Shown one piece after another: positions 41,521 through 48,983 of a stretch of DNA of 64,000 bases. The translations under genes were made by a program, and so were the position numbers. The notes beneath the pieces were generated by a model, which worked only from the letters and a program-made list of their open reading frames with translations, ran no database searches and had not been told where the DNA came from. This DNA is from DASXHD01 sp036488725 (GTDB taxonomy: Bacteria; Myxococcota_A; Polyangia; Polyangiales; Polyangiaceae): NCBI GenBank assembly GCA_036488725.1, contig DASXHD010000018.1:30511-94510 (forward strand), read 5' to 3'. Within the stretch, counting starts at the first letter, position 1; the number at the start of each line of letters is the position of its first letter.

Positions 41521-42353
41521 AGGCAGCCCACGCGGCTGGGCGCGACGACGACGTCGTCGACGTACATTTCTTGTGGGCCGTCGGCGTATTCGTAGCCCAC
41601 GCTGAGCGAATCGAACGCGCCGCCGGTGAGGACGTCGTTCTCGGTCGTCGAAAAGAGCGGCGCCGACGTCGTGTACGGGCTGGTCGCGAGGTACGCGGCC
41701 ACCGCGCCGGCGTCGCCGATGCTCATGACCCACTCGACGCAGACCCATTGCGAGAGCGTGTCGTTGAAGTTCACCGACGACGCGATTTCCCAGTTGCCGT
41801 CGTTCGCGCGGTACGCGAGGAGGCACGGCTCGGTCGCGCTCGCGCAGTGGGCGGGGTCGACGTGGTTGGTGAACGTAATGTTGCCGCCGCTCGACTGACG
41901 CGACAGCGTGAACCACGACTCTGCGCTCTGCGCCACCGGAGCGTAGACGAACGCGCGCATCGCGAACGTCGAGCCGGCCGCGAACGTCGTGCCGAGGGCT
42001 TTGGTCAGCGTGAGAAACGCGCTCGGGTTCGTGCCTCCGTCGTCGTTCACCGCGATGTGGAGCGAGTGCGTGCCGCTGTGGGCGTGATCGGTGGAGATGC
42101 CGATCGCGTTGGGCGCGGTGAACGACTCGACGTCCCACTTGGGTGTGACCGACTGCTCGCTCTCGAAGTCGTCGCAGAAGAACGCGCCCGGGGGACAATC
42201 CGACGGGCCCGCGTCGTTCGCGTCGATCTCGGCGACGTCCGCGGCGGCCTCGGCGGCGTCCACCGCCGCGTCGTTCGCGCCCCCCAAATCCGCGAGGTCG
42301 GTGACGAGCGAGCACCCGGCGAGGAGGGCCAACGATACGAAGCCAAGCCGCAC
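41517..42353 (-). CDS. LamG-like lipoprotein
   Basis: 278 residues from GTG 42353. Lipobox LLAGC at residues 10-14, then an Ala/Asp-rich linker. The mature part (FFCDDFESEQSVTPKWDVES...HSGTHSLHIAVN...WVCVEWVMSIGDAG...MYVDDVVVAPSRVGC) has the strand pattern of a concanavalin/LamG jelly-roll, with a Cys near each end. Likely surface carbohydrate- or protein-binding. TATCCT lies 7 nt upstream. Confidence 0.75.
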   Translation of the reverse strand: MRLGFVSLALLAGCSLVTDLADLGGANDAAVDAAEAAADVAEIDANDAGPSDCPPGAFFCDDFESEQSVTPKWDVESFTAPNAIGISTDHAHSGTHSLHIAVNDDGGTNPSAFLTLTKALGTTFAAGSTFAMRAFVYAPVAQSAESWFTLSRQSSGGNITFTNHVDPAHCASATEPCLLAYRANDGNWEIASSVNFNDTLSQWVCVEWVMSIGDAGAVAAYLATSPYTTSAPLFSTTENDVLTGGAFDSLSVGYEYADGPQEMYVDDVVVAPSRVGCL

Positions 42354-42360
42354 GCATCCG

Positions 42361-42366
42361 AGGATA
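42361..42366 (-). promoter_or_regulatory. Candidate -10 hexamer TATCCT
   Basis: Minus strand, preceded by TG (TGTATCCT), ends 7 nt before the LamG-like lipoprotein GTG. Divergent partner of the next element. Confidence 0.4.
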
Positions 42367-42386
42367 CACGGGCGCGACGCATCGGC

Positions 42387-42392
42387 TACGCT
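42387..42392 (+). promoter_or_regulatory. Candidate -10 hexamer TACGCT
   Basis: Ends 7 nt before the GTG of the methyltransferase gene. The same GGCTACGCT/GGTACGCT wording precedes the kinase at 48984. Confidence 0.4.
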
Positions 42393-42399
42393 CTCGCGC

Positions 42400-43191
42400 G
42401 TGCCCAGCGCGACCAGCGACGAGCGCCGCCGCAGCTTCGATCAGATGGCCGAGAAGTACGCGCGCGCCCGCCCGCCGGGACCGCCGGAGGTCTTCGACGC
42501 CGTCGCCGCGTACGTGCCGCCGCCTGCCGACGCGCTCGAAATCGGCTGCGGCCCGGGCAACGCGTCGCTGCCGCTGCTCGAGCGCGGGTTTCGCATTCAC
42601 GCAGTCGAGCTCGGCGCGAACCTGGCCGAGTTCGCGCGCAAGCGGCTCGCGTCATTTCCGTTCACCGTCGAAGTCGGCAAGTTCGAGGACGCGGCGCTCG
42701 AGCCCGCGAGCGCGGACCTCGTCGTGTGCAGCGCGGCGTTTCATTGGCTCGAGCGCGATCGCGCGCTCGCGCAAGCCGTGAAGGCGCTTCGTCCCGGCGG
42801 CGGGCTCGCGCTTCTTTGGGGATCGGCCCGGCGCGACCACGAAGAGTCGCGCATCGATCGAGCGTTCGACGAGGCGTATCGCGCGCACGCGCCCGAGCTC
42901 GTGCGCGACGTCTCCGCGCGCATGCGCGGGCAGGTCGACGAAATCGGCGAAGCGATTCGCGCGACACCCGAGCTCCGCGACTACGAGGAGCGCCACTTTC
43001 CGATGGCCGTCACGTTCGACCGCCAGCGTTACATCGACACGCTCGGCACGTTCTCCGATCACGCGACGCTGCCGCCCGATCGCCGCGCGCGCCTGTTCGA
43101 CGCGATCGGCGAAATCATCGATGGACAATTCGGCGGCCGCATCGAGCGCCACGCGATGGCGCGATTGCAGCTTGCGAGGAGGTCTTCGTGA
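42400..43191 (+). CDS. SAM-dependent methyltransferase (class I)
   Basis: 263 residues from GTG 42400. YARARPPGPPEVFDAVAAYV then the SAM-binding ALEIGCGPGNASLPLLERG, and DLVVCSAAFHWLERDRAL with LRPGGGLALLWG, typical of small-molecule methyltransferases of the UbiE/Methyltransf_11 type. The substrate is unknown. It overlaps the next gene by GTGA, suggesting a two-gene operon. Confidence 0.9.
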   Translation: MPSATSDERRRSFDQMAEKYARARPPGPPEVFDAVAAYVPPPADALEIGCGPGNASLPLLERGFRIHAVELGANLAEFARKRLASFPFTVEVGKFEDAALEPASADLVVCSAAFHWLERDRALAQAVKALRPGGGLALLWGSARRDHEESRIDRAFDEAYRAHAPELVRDVSARMRGQVDEIGEAIRATPELRDYEERHFPMAVTFDRQRYIDTLGTFSDHATLPPDRRARLFDAIGEIIDGQFGGRIERHAMARLQLARRSS

Positions 43192-43688
43192 AAGAAAAAA
43201 AGCTCGGCACCGTCACCCGCGACGAGATCGCGCGCGCGCTCGGCGAGGCGAAGTTCGATCCGCCGCATGGCAACATCACGTCACTCCCGCAGCCGTATCA
43301 GCTCGCGATCGGCGACGTCGCGCTGAAAGAGATCGTGAACCCGCGCGGAACGATCGTCGTGATCGGCAACCTCGTCTTCATCGTCACGAAAGACATGACC
43401 GTGAGGCACGCGTACTTCGACGCGTTCCTGGTCGTCGGGGGCACGCTCCGGGGAAAAACGATCGTCGCCGATTCGACTTGGAACGGCGGGCTCTTCGCCG
43501 GCGGCGTCGAGGCCGACACGCTCGTCCTCAAAGACTGCGGCCTCGAGCTACTCGGCAAGGCGAAGAAGCCGAAGGTGAAACGCCTCGCCGACTTCGAAAA
43601 AGAGTCCGCGGCGAAGAAGGCCGTGCCCGAGCTCTTCGCCGACGAAGACGTCGACGCGTACGGCTTCTTTCTCGCGCTGAAACGCTAA
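43188..43688 (+). CDS. Unknown beta-rich protein, possibly bactofilin-like
   Basis: 166 residues from GTG 43188, with a strong AGGAGG 5 nt upstream. No confident family. The central part (GTIVVIGNLVFIVTKDMTVRHAYFDAFLVVGGTLRGKTIVADSTWNG...ADTLVLKDCGLEL) alternates short strands with Gly/Asn turns, as in right-handed beta-helices including bactofilins; this is only a resemblance. No signal or TM. Its TAA overlaps the TAG of the convergent OMP gene (CTAA). Confidence 0.55.
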   Translation: MKEKKLGTVTRDEIARALGEAKFDPPHGNITSLPQPYQLAIGDVALKEIVNPRGTIVVIGNLVFIVTKDMTVRHAYFDAFLVVGGTLRGKTIVADSTWNGGLFAGGVEADTLVLKDCGLELLGKAKKPKVKRLADFEKESAAKKAVPELFADEDVDAYGFFLALKR

Positions 43689-44293
43689 TGAAATAACTTC
43701 TGGACGCCCTGCGCGTACGGCATGAAGAGCATGCGCGCGAGATCGAACGAGACGCCGAAGCCGAGCGAGCCGCCGTTGCCGTCGGCGGTGAAGTCGACGC
43801 GCGCGAGGACCCAAAGCGAGATCCCGCTCCGCACCCACGCGCTGAACGTGTCGTGGCGCGTGTCGAGCGCCTCCGAAAACGAAACGTAAAATGGAAAAAG
43901 CGTCGCGCGCGTCGAGAACCCGACGCCGACGACGTCTTGGCTGTCGAACGCGAGCGAAGGCGCGCTCTCGATCCCGAAGGCGACGCTGCCTCGGCTCACG
44001 TAGAAGATCCCGACGCCCGCGCCGACGTTGCCGAAGCCCGCGCGCGGATCTTGGTCGGGCAAGTCGAGCCGCGAGGTCGAGTCGGCGTCGACGAACACGG
44101 TGAGCGCGACGCGTGGCGCGACGCGCGCGACGTCGGCTTCGATCGCGGACGAAAACGAAAACGCGGGCCCGCGCGTGACGCCGGAGTAGACGAACCCGAC
44201 GCGCGTCGGAAAGCGCACGTCGAGCGTGAAGTCCTCCGCGCGCGCGCTCCCCGCGACGAGCACGGAGAAGAGGAGAAGCGCGCGACCTTTCAC
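43685..44293 (-). CDS. Predicted outer-membrane beta-barrel protein
   Basis: 202 residues from GTG 44293 (GTGA overlap with the TlpA-like gene). A signal peptide (ALLLFSVLVAGSARA|ED) is followed by alternating hydrophobic strands (FTLDVRFPTRVGFVYSG, VALTVFVDAD, GAGVGIFYVSRGSVAFGI, LGFGVSFDLARMLFM). No named family. Last gene of the thiol-redox operon. Confidence 0.65.
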   Translation of the reverse strand: MKGRALLLFSVLVAGSARAEDFTLDVRFPTRVGFVYSGVTRGPAFSFSSAIEADVARVAPRVALTVFVDADSTSRLDLPDQDPRAGFGNVGAGVGIFYVSRGSVAFGIESAPSLAFDSQDVVGVGFSTRATLFPFYVSFSEALDTRHDTFSAWVRSGISLWVLARVDFTADGNGGSLGFGVSFDLARMLFMPYAQGVQKLFH

Positions 44294-44928
44294 TTCAACG
44301 AAGCCGCGATCTCGCCGAAATCCGCATCTTCGATCGCACCGGACACGAAGCAGCGAATCTTCCCCTTGCCGTCGAAGATCGCGTGCTCGGGCAGCGGCGG
44401 GTCGCCCTTCATCTTGAGCGACGCGAGCCACGCCGTGCGCGGCGCGCCGTCTTTCAACCAATACGAGCTCTTGATTCCGCCGTCCGGCTGCTGCCCGAAG
44501 AACGCGGTGAGCTGCCGCAAGTCGTCGTCGATGGAGACGAACGCCACGTCCGCGCCGAGCCGCGACGCGAAGCTCTGAACGCGCGGGATCTCCTCTTTGC
44601 ACGGCCCGCACCACGACGCGAAGAAGCTCACCCAACGCGCGCGGTGCCCGTCGAACGCCGGCATCGCGCGATCGCTCACCGCGCCCGCCGCGTCGACGAA
44701 CGCGGGCGCCGATTTCGGAAAGACGCGACCCGCCACCGTCTTGTCGCAGACCGGGCCTTTGGGCGCGGCGGCGACGTGCGCCGAAGCGGTGACCGTGGCC
44801 GTGGCCGTCGACGCGGCCGCCGAATTGTCGGACACGACTTGCTCGCTCCGCCCGCCGGAGCCGGGCTTCACCGGATCGTTGCATCCTGCAACGATCAGCA
44901 GCGCGATCACAATCGACAGTCGACCCAT
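44290..44928 (-). CDS. TlpA-like thioredoxin lipoprotein
   Basis: 212 residues from ATG 44928. Lipobox VAGC at residue 15, a Thr/Ala linker, then a thioredoxin fold with active site FASWCGPCKEEIP, DDDLRQLTAFF and HAIFDGKGKIRC. It is a TlpA/ResA-type periplasmic thiol oxidoreductase, lipid-anchored. It overlaps the upstream OmpA-like gene by 22 bp and the downstream OMP gene by 4 bp. With VKOR-DsbA upstream it suggests an envelope disulfide-handling unit. Confidence 0.88.
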   Translation of the reverse strand: MGRLSIVIALLIVAGCNDPVKPGSGGRSEQVVSDNSAAASTATATVTASAHVAAAPKGPVCDKTVAGRVFPKSAPAFVDAAGAVSDRAMPAFDGHRARWVSFFASWCGPCKEEIPRVQSFASRLGADVAFVSIDDDLRQLTAFFGQQPDGGIKSSYWLKDGAPRTAWLASLKMKGDPPLPEHAIFDGKGKIRCFVSGAIEDADFGEIAASLK

Positions 44929-45770
44929 GACACGAACGCGCTCCGGTTGATCGACTCCGCGGTGCATTTTTCTTTCTTCGAGTGCTGCTCGTCGCGCGAG
45001 CTCGGCCAAGCGCAGTAATCGGTGCCGAGCTGCGCGAACTCGTTTCCGAGCCAGAGCAGGCCGACCTGCTTGTCCAAATCGGGATCGCGGAAAGTGTTCT
45101 GCAAGTCGAGCATCACGCTGTTGGCGCGCCGGTGCGAGAGCGCGCGGTTCGCGTCGGGCGTGCCCGTCTTGCTCGCGCGCGCGACGACGAAAAAGTAGCG
45201 CGCGCCTTTGCGCTCTTGCCACTTTTCTTCGAGGAGCTTCTTCGCGCCGTCGTCGAGCTCGTCTTTGCCCTCGTCGAACAAGATGACCGCGCCGCGATCT
45301 TTGAGCGGCGTGAAGAGCGCGTTGAAATCTTCGTCGCTGATCGACGCGAAGGTCTTCACGTCGGCCGGCTGACACCCGCGCCGGTTCTCGCTGCCGACGA
45401 GGCCGCACGAGTTGAGCACGCGCTGCAAAACCGACTTGAACGCCGGCGTGCAGTAACCGACCTCGCTGTTGTCGGCGACCGCGACCTTCTCGGCTTCGGC
45501 CTGCGGATGCGCGATCCGCTCGCCCGCGCCGTGCACGCTCGCGTGCACCCAAAGCGAAAATCCGAGAAGCATGACGAGGAACGCGGCGAGCCCGACGATC
45601 ATCGGCCCCATTTTCCCGCCGCCGCCGCCGCCATCGCTCCGCGGCTCGCGGCCTTGCTTCGGCTTGGACTCGAGCTGCGCGCGCGCCGAAAATTGATCCG
45701 AGCTCGCCGGCAGCGTCGGATCCGTTCCCAGCGCCTCCGGCACTTTGGGCATCTTCTTCGTGTCGGTCAC
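44907..45770 (-). CDS. Membrane protein with OmpA-like domain
   Basis: 287 residues from GTG 45770 (GTGA overlap). A charged cytoplasmic N-terminus of about 55 residues, Gly5 run, one TM helix (MIVGLAAFLVMLLGFSLWVHA, about 56-76), a segment with cysteines (GYCTPAF, LNSCGLVGSENRRGC), then an OmpA/MotB-like domain (VILFDEGKDELDDGAKKLLEE...VVARASKTGTPDANRALSHRRANSV). It may bind peptidoglycan from the inner membrane and could be a substrate or partner of the redox proteins beside it. Confidence 0.75.
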   Translation of the reverse strand: MTDTKKMPKVPEALGTDPTLPASSDQFSARAQLESKPKQGREPRSDGGGGGGKMGPMIVGLAAFLVMLLGFSLWVHASVHGAGERIAHPQAEAEKVAVADNSEVGYCTPAFKSVLQRVLNSCGLVGSENRRGCQPADVKTFASISDEDFNALFTPLKDRGAVILFDEGKDELDDGAKKLLEEKWQERKGARYFFVVARASKTGTPDANRALSHRRANSVMLDLQNTFRDPDLDKQVGLLWLGNEFAQLGTDYCAWPSSRDEQHSKKEKCTAESINRSAFVSWVDCRL

Positions 45771-46993
45771 GGCAGCACCTCCGGCGCGAGCTGACCCATC
45801 GCGTATTTCAAACCGAGGTCGGTGTCCTCGTCACAGACGCGCCCGAGCTTGTCTTGCTCGAGCATGTACATCTGCGGCGTCGAGACCGGGATGTGATTCG
45901 ACGCCGCGAACTGGAGCTCTTGATTGAGCCGAACGCCCGTCGCCTTGTCGTCGATGCACGCGCCGACGTCCGCGCCGAACTGTTTGACGATCGCCGCCTT
46001 CAGCGCGGCGTCGCCTTGCTTTCCGAGCGGCCGCAAATCTTCTTGGTTCGCGTAAGCCCACTCGAGCACCGCGCGCGCGCGGTCTTTTCCGCAGATGACG
46101 GCCTTGCTCAAGACGCACGCGCCCGGGTGAAGGCTCCGGTCGAGCATCCAGTTGCACTCGGTGTCGAGCGGGAAGAGCGAGAGCGTGATGTCGAGGCGCT
46201 CGATGATCCCTTCGGACACGAGCCGCTCGTGAAACGCTTTGCACGTCGGGCATAGCGGGTCCTCGAAGAGGAGCACCTTGCGTTTGGGCTGCGTCGTCGG
46301 AATTTTCACGAGCGCGTCATGCGGCTCGGTCTTTTGCGCGAGCGCCCCGCAGCTCGTGAGGTACGGCCGATAATCCGGCAGCGACGACGCGTAGACGAGC
46401 GCCGGCAAGAGCGACGCGATCGCGAACGCGCCCACGCCGGCTGCGAGCACGAGCGGTTTGCCTCTCGGCCGCGCGCTGCCGTCCTTTCTCTCGAGCGCCA
46501 GCGCGCGCCACGCGCCGATCGCCGAAAGCGCGACGAGCGCCGACGAAAAATAGATGCCCACGCACACCTTGCAGAATGCATGCAATTGCGTGAGCGAAAT
46601 CACGAACATGACGAGCGACGCCCCGAGCGGCGCGAACCCGGTCACCCCGAGGAGCTCGAGGGACCGCCGCGGCGCCCGGCTGGGCGCGAGCGCGAGATAG
46701 AGACCGAGCCCCACGAAAAAACAAAAACACCCGAGCGCGCCGAGCGAAATCGGAATGCCGCCCCAAAAGGACTGCCGAAAAATCGCCGAAAACGGGCTGA
46801 AGAGCGCCGCTTTGCACGGGTTGCCCTCGTCCGAGCTCACGTTCGCGCCCGGGATGAACGAGCAGTGAACGGCGTGAACCTGCCGGTCCAAGTGCGCCAT
46901 GTAATCGCCGGTCGAATACGCGGCGAAGATGACGCCGAGCACCGAGCCGGCCAGGCAGAGCCCCGCGACCCATCGCAGTTCACGCGTGCGCAT
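45767..46993 (-). CDS. VKOR-DsbA fusion (disulfide-forming enzyme)
   Basis: 408 residues from ATG 46993. N-terminal VKOR domain with four to five TM helices and conserved Cys residues: VHAVHCSFIPG...NPCKAALFS (loop pair) and FCKVCVGIYF (quinone-side CxxC). After a TM at about 208-228, a DsbA/thioredoxin-like domain follows with FEDPLCPTCKAFHERL and a later IPVSTPQMY cis-Pro segment. Known bacterial VKOR-thioredoxin fusions make disulfides in the periplasm and pass electrons to quinone. It leads a four-gene minus-strand operon and could serve the many Cys-rich lipoproteins of this region. Confidence 0.9.
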   Translation of the reverse strand: MRTRELRWVAGLCLAGSVLGVIFAAYSTGDYMAHLDRQVHAVHCSFIPGANVSSDEGNPCKAALFSPFSAIFRQSFWGGIPISLGALGCFCFFVGLGLYLALAPSRAPRRSLELLGVTGFAPLGASLVMFVISLTQLHAFCKVCVGIYFSSALVALSAIGAWRALALERKDGSARPRGKPLVLAAGVGAFAIASLLPALVYASSLPDYRPYLTSCGALAQKTEPHDALVKIPTTQPKRKVLLFEDPLCPTCKAFHERLVSEGIIERLDITLSLFPLDTECNWMLDRSLHPGACVLSKAVICGKDRARAVLEWAYANQEDLRPLGKQGDAALKAAIVKQFGADVGACIDDKATGVRLNQELQFAASNHIPVSTPQMYMLEQDKLGRVCDEDTDLGLKYAMGQLAPEVLP

Positions 46994-47032
46994 GGCCGTT
47001 GGGGTAACGAACGAGCCGGCCGACGTCAAACG

Positions 47033-47060
47033 TTGCGCATGAGCCGCCGTCCTGTACAAT
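47033..47060 (+). promoter_or_regulatory. Candidate promoter TTGCGC-N16-TACAAT
   Basis: TTGCGC (47033-47038) and TACAAT (47055-47060) lie about 50 bp before the lipoprotein ATG at 47110. This gives one of the few ordinary 5' leaders in the window. Confidence 0.45.
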
Positions 47061-47109
47061 TCCGCGCGGGAGGCTGGATTTCGGCATCACTCCATCCAGC
47101 GCGACGACC

Positions 47110-48630
47110 ATGCGACGACTTCTCTTGGCGATCGTGGCGGCGCTCGGCAGCGCCCTATTTTTGCTCGGCTGCGGCAACGGCAGCATCGGGTTCGGACAGG
47201 ACGGCGGCGCGGACGCGGATCTCGACGCGACCGCCGCCGGCGACCACCAGTTCAACCTCGGCGACGGCGCCGCCGGCGACGGCGGTTGCGTGAACCTGCA
47301 GTGTCAGCAGACGTGCGCGTCGACATCGATCAGCGGAACGGTCTACGACCCCGCGGGCAAGGTCGGCCTCTACAACGTGTTCGTGTACGTGCCGAACACG
47401 GCGCTCGACCCGATCCCCGACGGCCCGACGTGCACGGCGTGCCAAGCGCCCGCGTCGGGTAACCCGGTCGTCAGCGCGACGACCGACGCGAACGGCAAGT
47501 TCACGATCCCGCAAGCGCCCGACGGCCAGAACATTCCGATCGTCCTCCAGCTCGGCAAGTGGCGGCGTCACCTGACCATCGCCAACGTCACGAAGTGCGT
47601 CGACAACCCGCAGCCGGATGGCTCGCTCCGTCTCGCGCGCAAGCAGCACGAGTCATCGCCGGACGACAACATCCCGCTCATCGCGATGACGACCGGCTGC
47701 GACGCCGCCGAGTGCTTCTTCATGAGCCGCATCGGCATCGACCCGAGCGAGTTCACCGGCTCGAACGGCACGGGCCGCGTCCGCGTCTACAAGAGCGCCG
47801 ACGACGACGGGCAAACGTTCTCCGGAATCAAGTCCGGCGCGCTCACCGCGACCCAGCTCTGGAACAACGCGGGCGAGATGCTGAAGTACGACATCGTCTT
47901 CGACGCGTGCGAGTGCAACACGTTCACGCGCGGCACGAACGGTTACAAGAACATCCTCGGCTACCTCAACGCCGGCGGGCGCGCGTTCGCGACGCACTAT
48001 TTCTACAACTTCTTCGCGTCGCAAACGCAGTGCGGCTTCGACGCGACGTGCAACGGACAGACGCCGCTACCGACGGTCGGCGCGTGGGAAGCGAATCAAG
48101 GCCTCGCCGACTCCACGACCGCCTGCAAAATCAACAGCCAAGACTTCAACGGTCTCGACGAATGCTTGAACATCGACACGGCCGTGCCGAAGGGCAAAGC
48201 GTTCGCCGACTGGTACGCCGCGAACAACGCGAAGATCGGTCCGACCTACGGCGGTGAGCAGTACGGCTACGTCGGGCTCACCGACATCCGTAACGACATG
48301 GGCAAGCTCGACGCGAACCTCGTCAACGCGGGCACGGCGACGCCCTGGCTCTACGCGCACGGCCCGCAAACGTTCCCGACCAACTACGACGCGTATTACT
48401 TCAGCTTCAACACGCCCGTCGGGACGAACACGCAGGGACAATGTGGGCGCGCGATCTTCAGCGACGTTCACCTCGCCGAGACGCCTCCTGCGGACGCGTT
48501 CCCGACGTATTGTCCGAGCGATCCCAACATGAGCGATCACGCGCCCAACGAGCTCGCGCTCGAGTTCCTCTTCTTCGACCTCGCCTCGTGCGTGCAGAAC
48601 GACACGCAGGCGCCCGTGGTTCCGCACTGA
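47110..48630 (+). CDS. Large Cys-rich lipoprotein with carboxypeptidase-regulatory-like domain
   Basis: 506 residues. Lipobox LLGC at about residue 21, then an Asp/Gly/Ala linker. Residues 65-165 resemble a carboxypeptidase-regulatory-like (Ig-type) domain: SISGTVYDPAGKVGLYNVFVYVP, DANGKFTIPQAPDG. The C-terminal 330 residues contain DIVFDACEC, NILGYLNAGGRAFATHYFYNFF and AIFSDVHLAETP, a layout reminiscent of a ThuA/glutamine-amidotransferase-like fold, though I cannot confirm it. Rich in cysteines. It has no operon partner; role unknown. Confidence 0.75.
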   Translation: MRRLLLAIVAALGSALFLLGCGNGSIGFGQDGGADADLDATAAGDHQFNLGDGAAGDGGCVNLQCQQTCASTSISGTVYDPAGKVGLYNVFVYVPNTALDPIPDGPTCTACQAPASGNPVVSATTDANGKFTIPQAPDGQNIPIVLQLGKWRRHLTIANVTKCVDNPQPDGSLRLARKQHESSPDDNIPLIAMTTGCDAAECFFMSRIGIDPSEFTGSNGTGRVRVYKSADDDGQTFSGIKSGALTATQLWNNAGEMLKYDIVFDACECNTFTRGTNGYKNILGYLNAGGRAFATHYFYNFFASQTQCGFDATCNGQTPLPTVGAWEANQGLADSTTACKINSQDFNGLDECLNIDTAVPKGKAFADWYAANNAKIGPTYGGEQYGYVGLTDIRNDMGKLDANLVNAGTATPWLYAHGPQTFPTNYDAYYFSFNTPVGTNTQGQCGRAIFSDVHLAETPPADAFPTYCPSDPNMSDHAPNELALEFLFFDLASCVQNDTQAPVVPH

Positions 48631-48731
48631 CACAGCCATCCCCAAAAAGCCACGCTGACACGCCACCGAAGTGCGCGTAGCGCCTCGACCGGCGATGGCG
48701 CACGGCGTTTGCACGTCGAGTCGCGCGGCTC

Positions 48732-48950
48732 ATGGACGAGAAGCAGCCTCTCCACATCACGCTGCACTCGGCGGGCGCGTCGAGCACGGTCGTGGTCGCC
48801 AAGTGCACGCGTTGCCGGCTCGTCGCCTCGCGCCTCATCGACGAAGCGAGCACCAACATGGCAGCCGTCGTGGGAGCCGAAGCGCTCGCCGCGCTCGGCT
48901 GCGCACATGTGGAGGCCGTGACGCTGAATCGGCGCAAAACGATAGGGTGA
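48732..48950 (+). CDS. Small hypothetical protein with CxxC
   Basis: 72 residues: HITLHSAGASSTVVVAKCTRCRLVASRLIDEAS then a short Ala-rich helix. Third codon positions are mostly G/C as in real genes here, and the kinase gene starts 34 bp later. The CTRC pair could bind metal. No homologue recognised. Confidence 0.5.
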   Translation: MDEKQPLHITLHSAGASSTVVVAKCTRCRLVASRLIDEASTNMAAVVGAEALAALGCAHVEAVTLNRRKTIG

Positions 48951-48976
48951 CGCTCGGCAAAAAGAGCTGGTACGCT
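48947..48976 (+). promoter_or_regulatory. Candidate promoter GTGACG-N18-TACGCT
   Basis: TACGCT (48971-48976) ends 7 nt before the GTG of the cluster C kinase; GTGACG lies 18 bp upstream across the previous stop codon. Suggests a leaderless kinase transcript. Confidence 0.4.
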
Positions 48977-48983
48977 TGCAATC

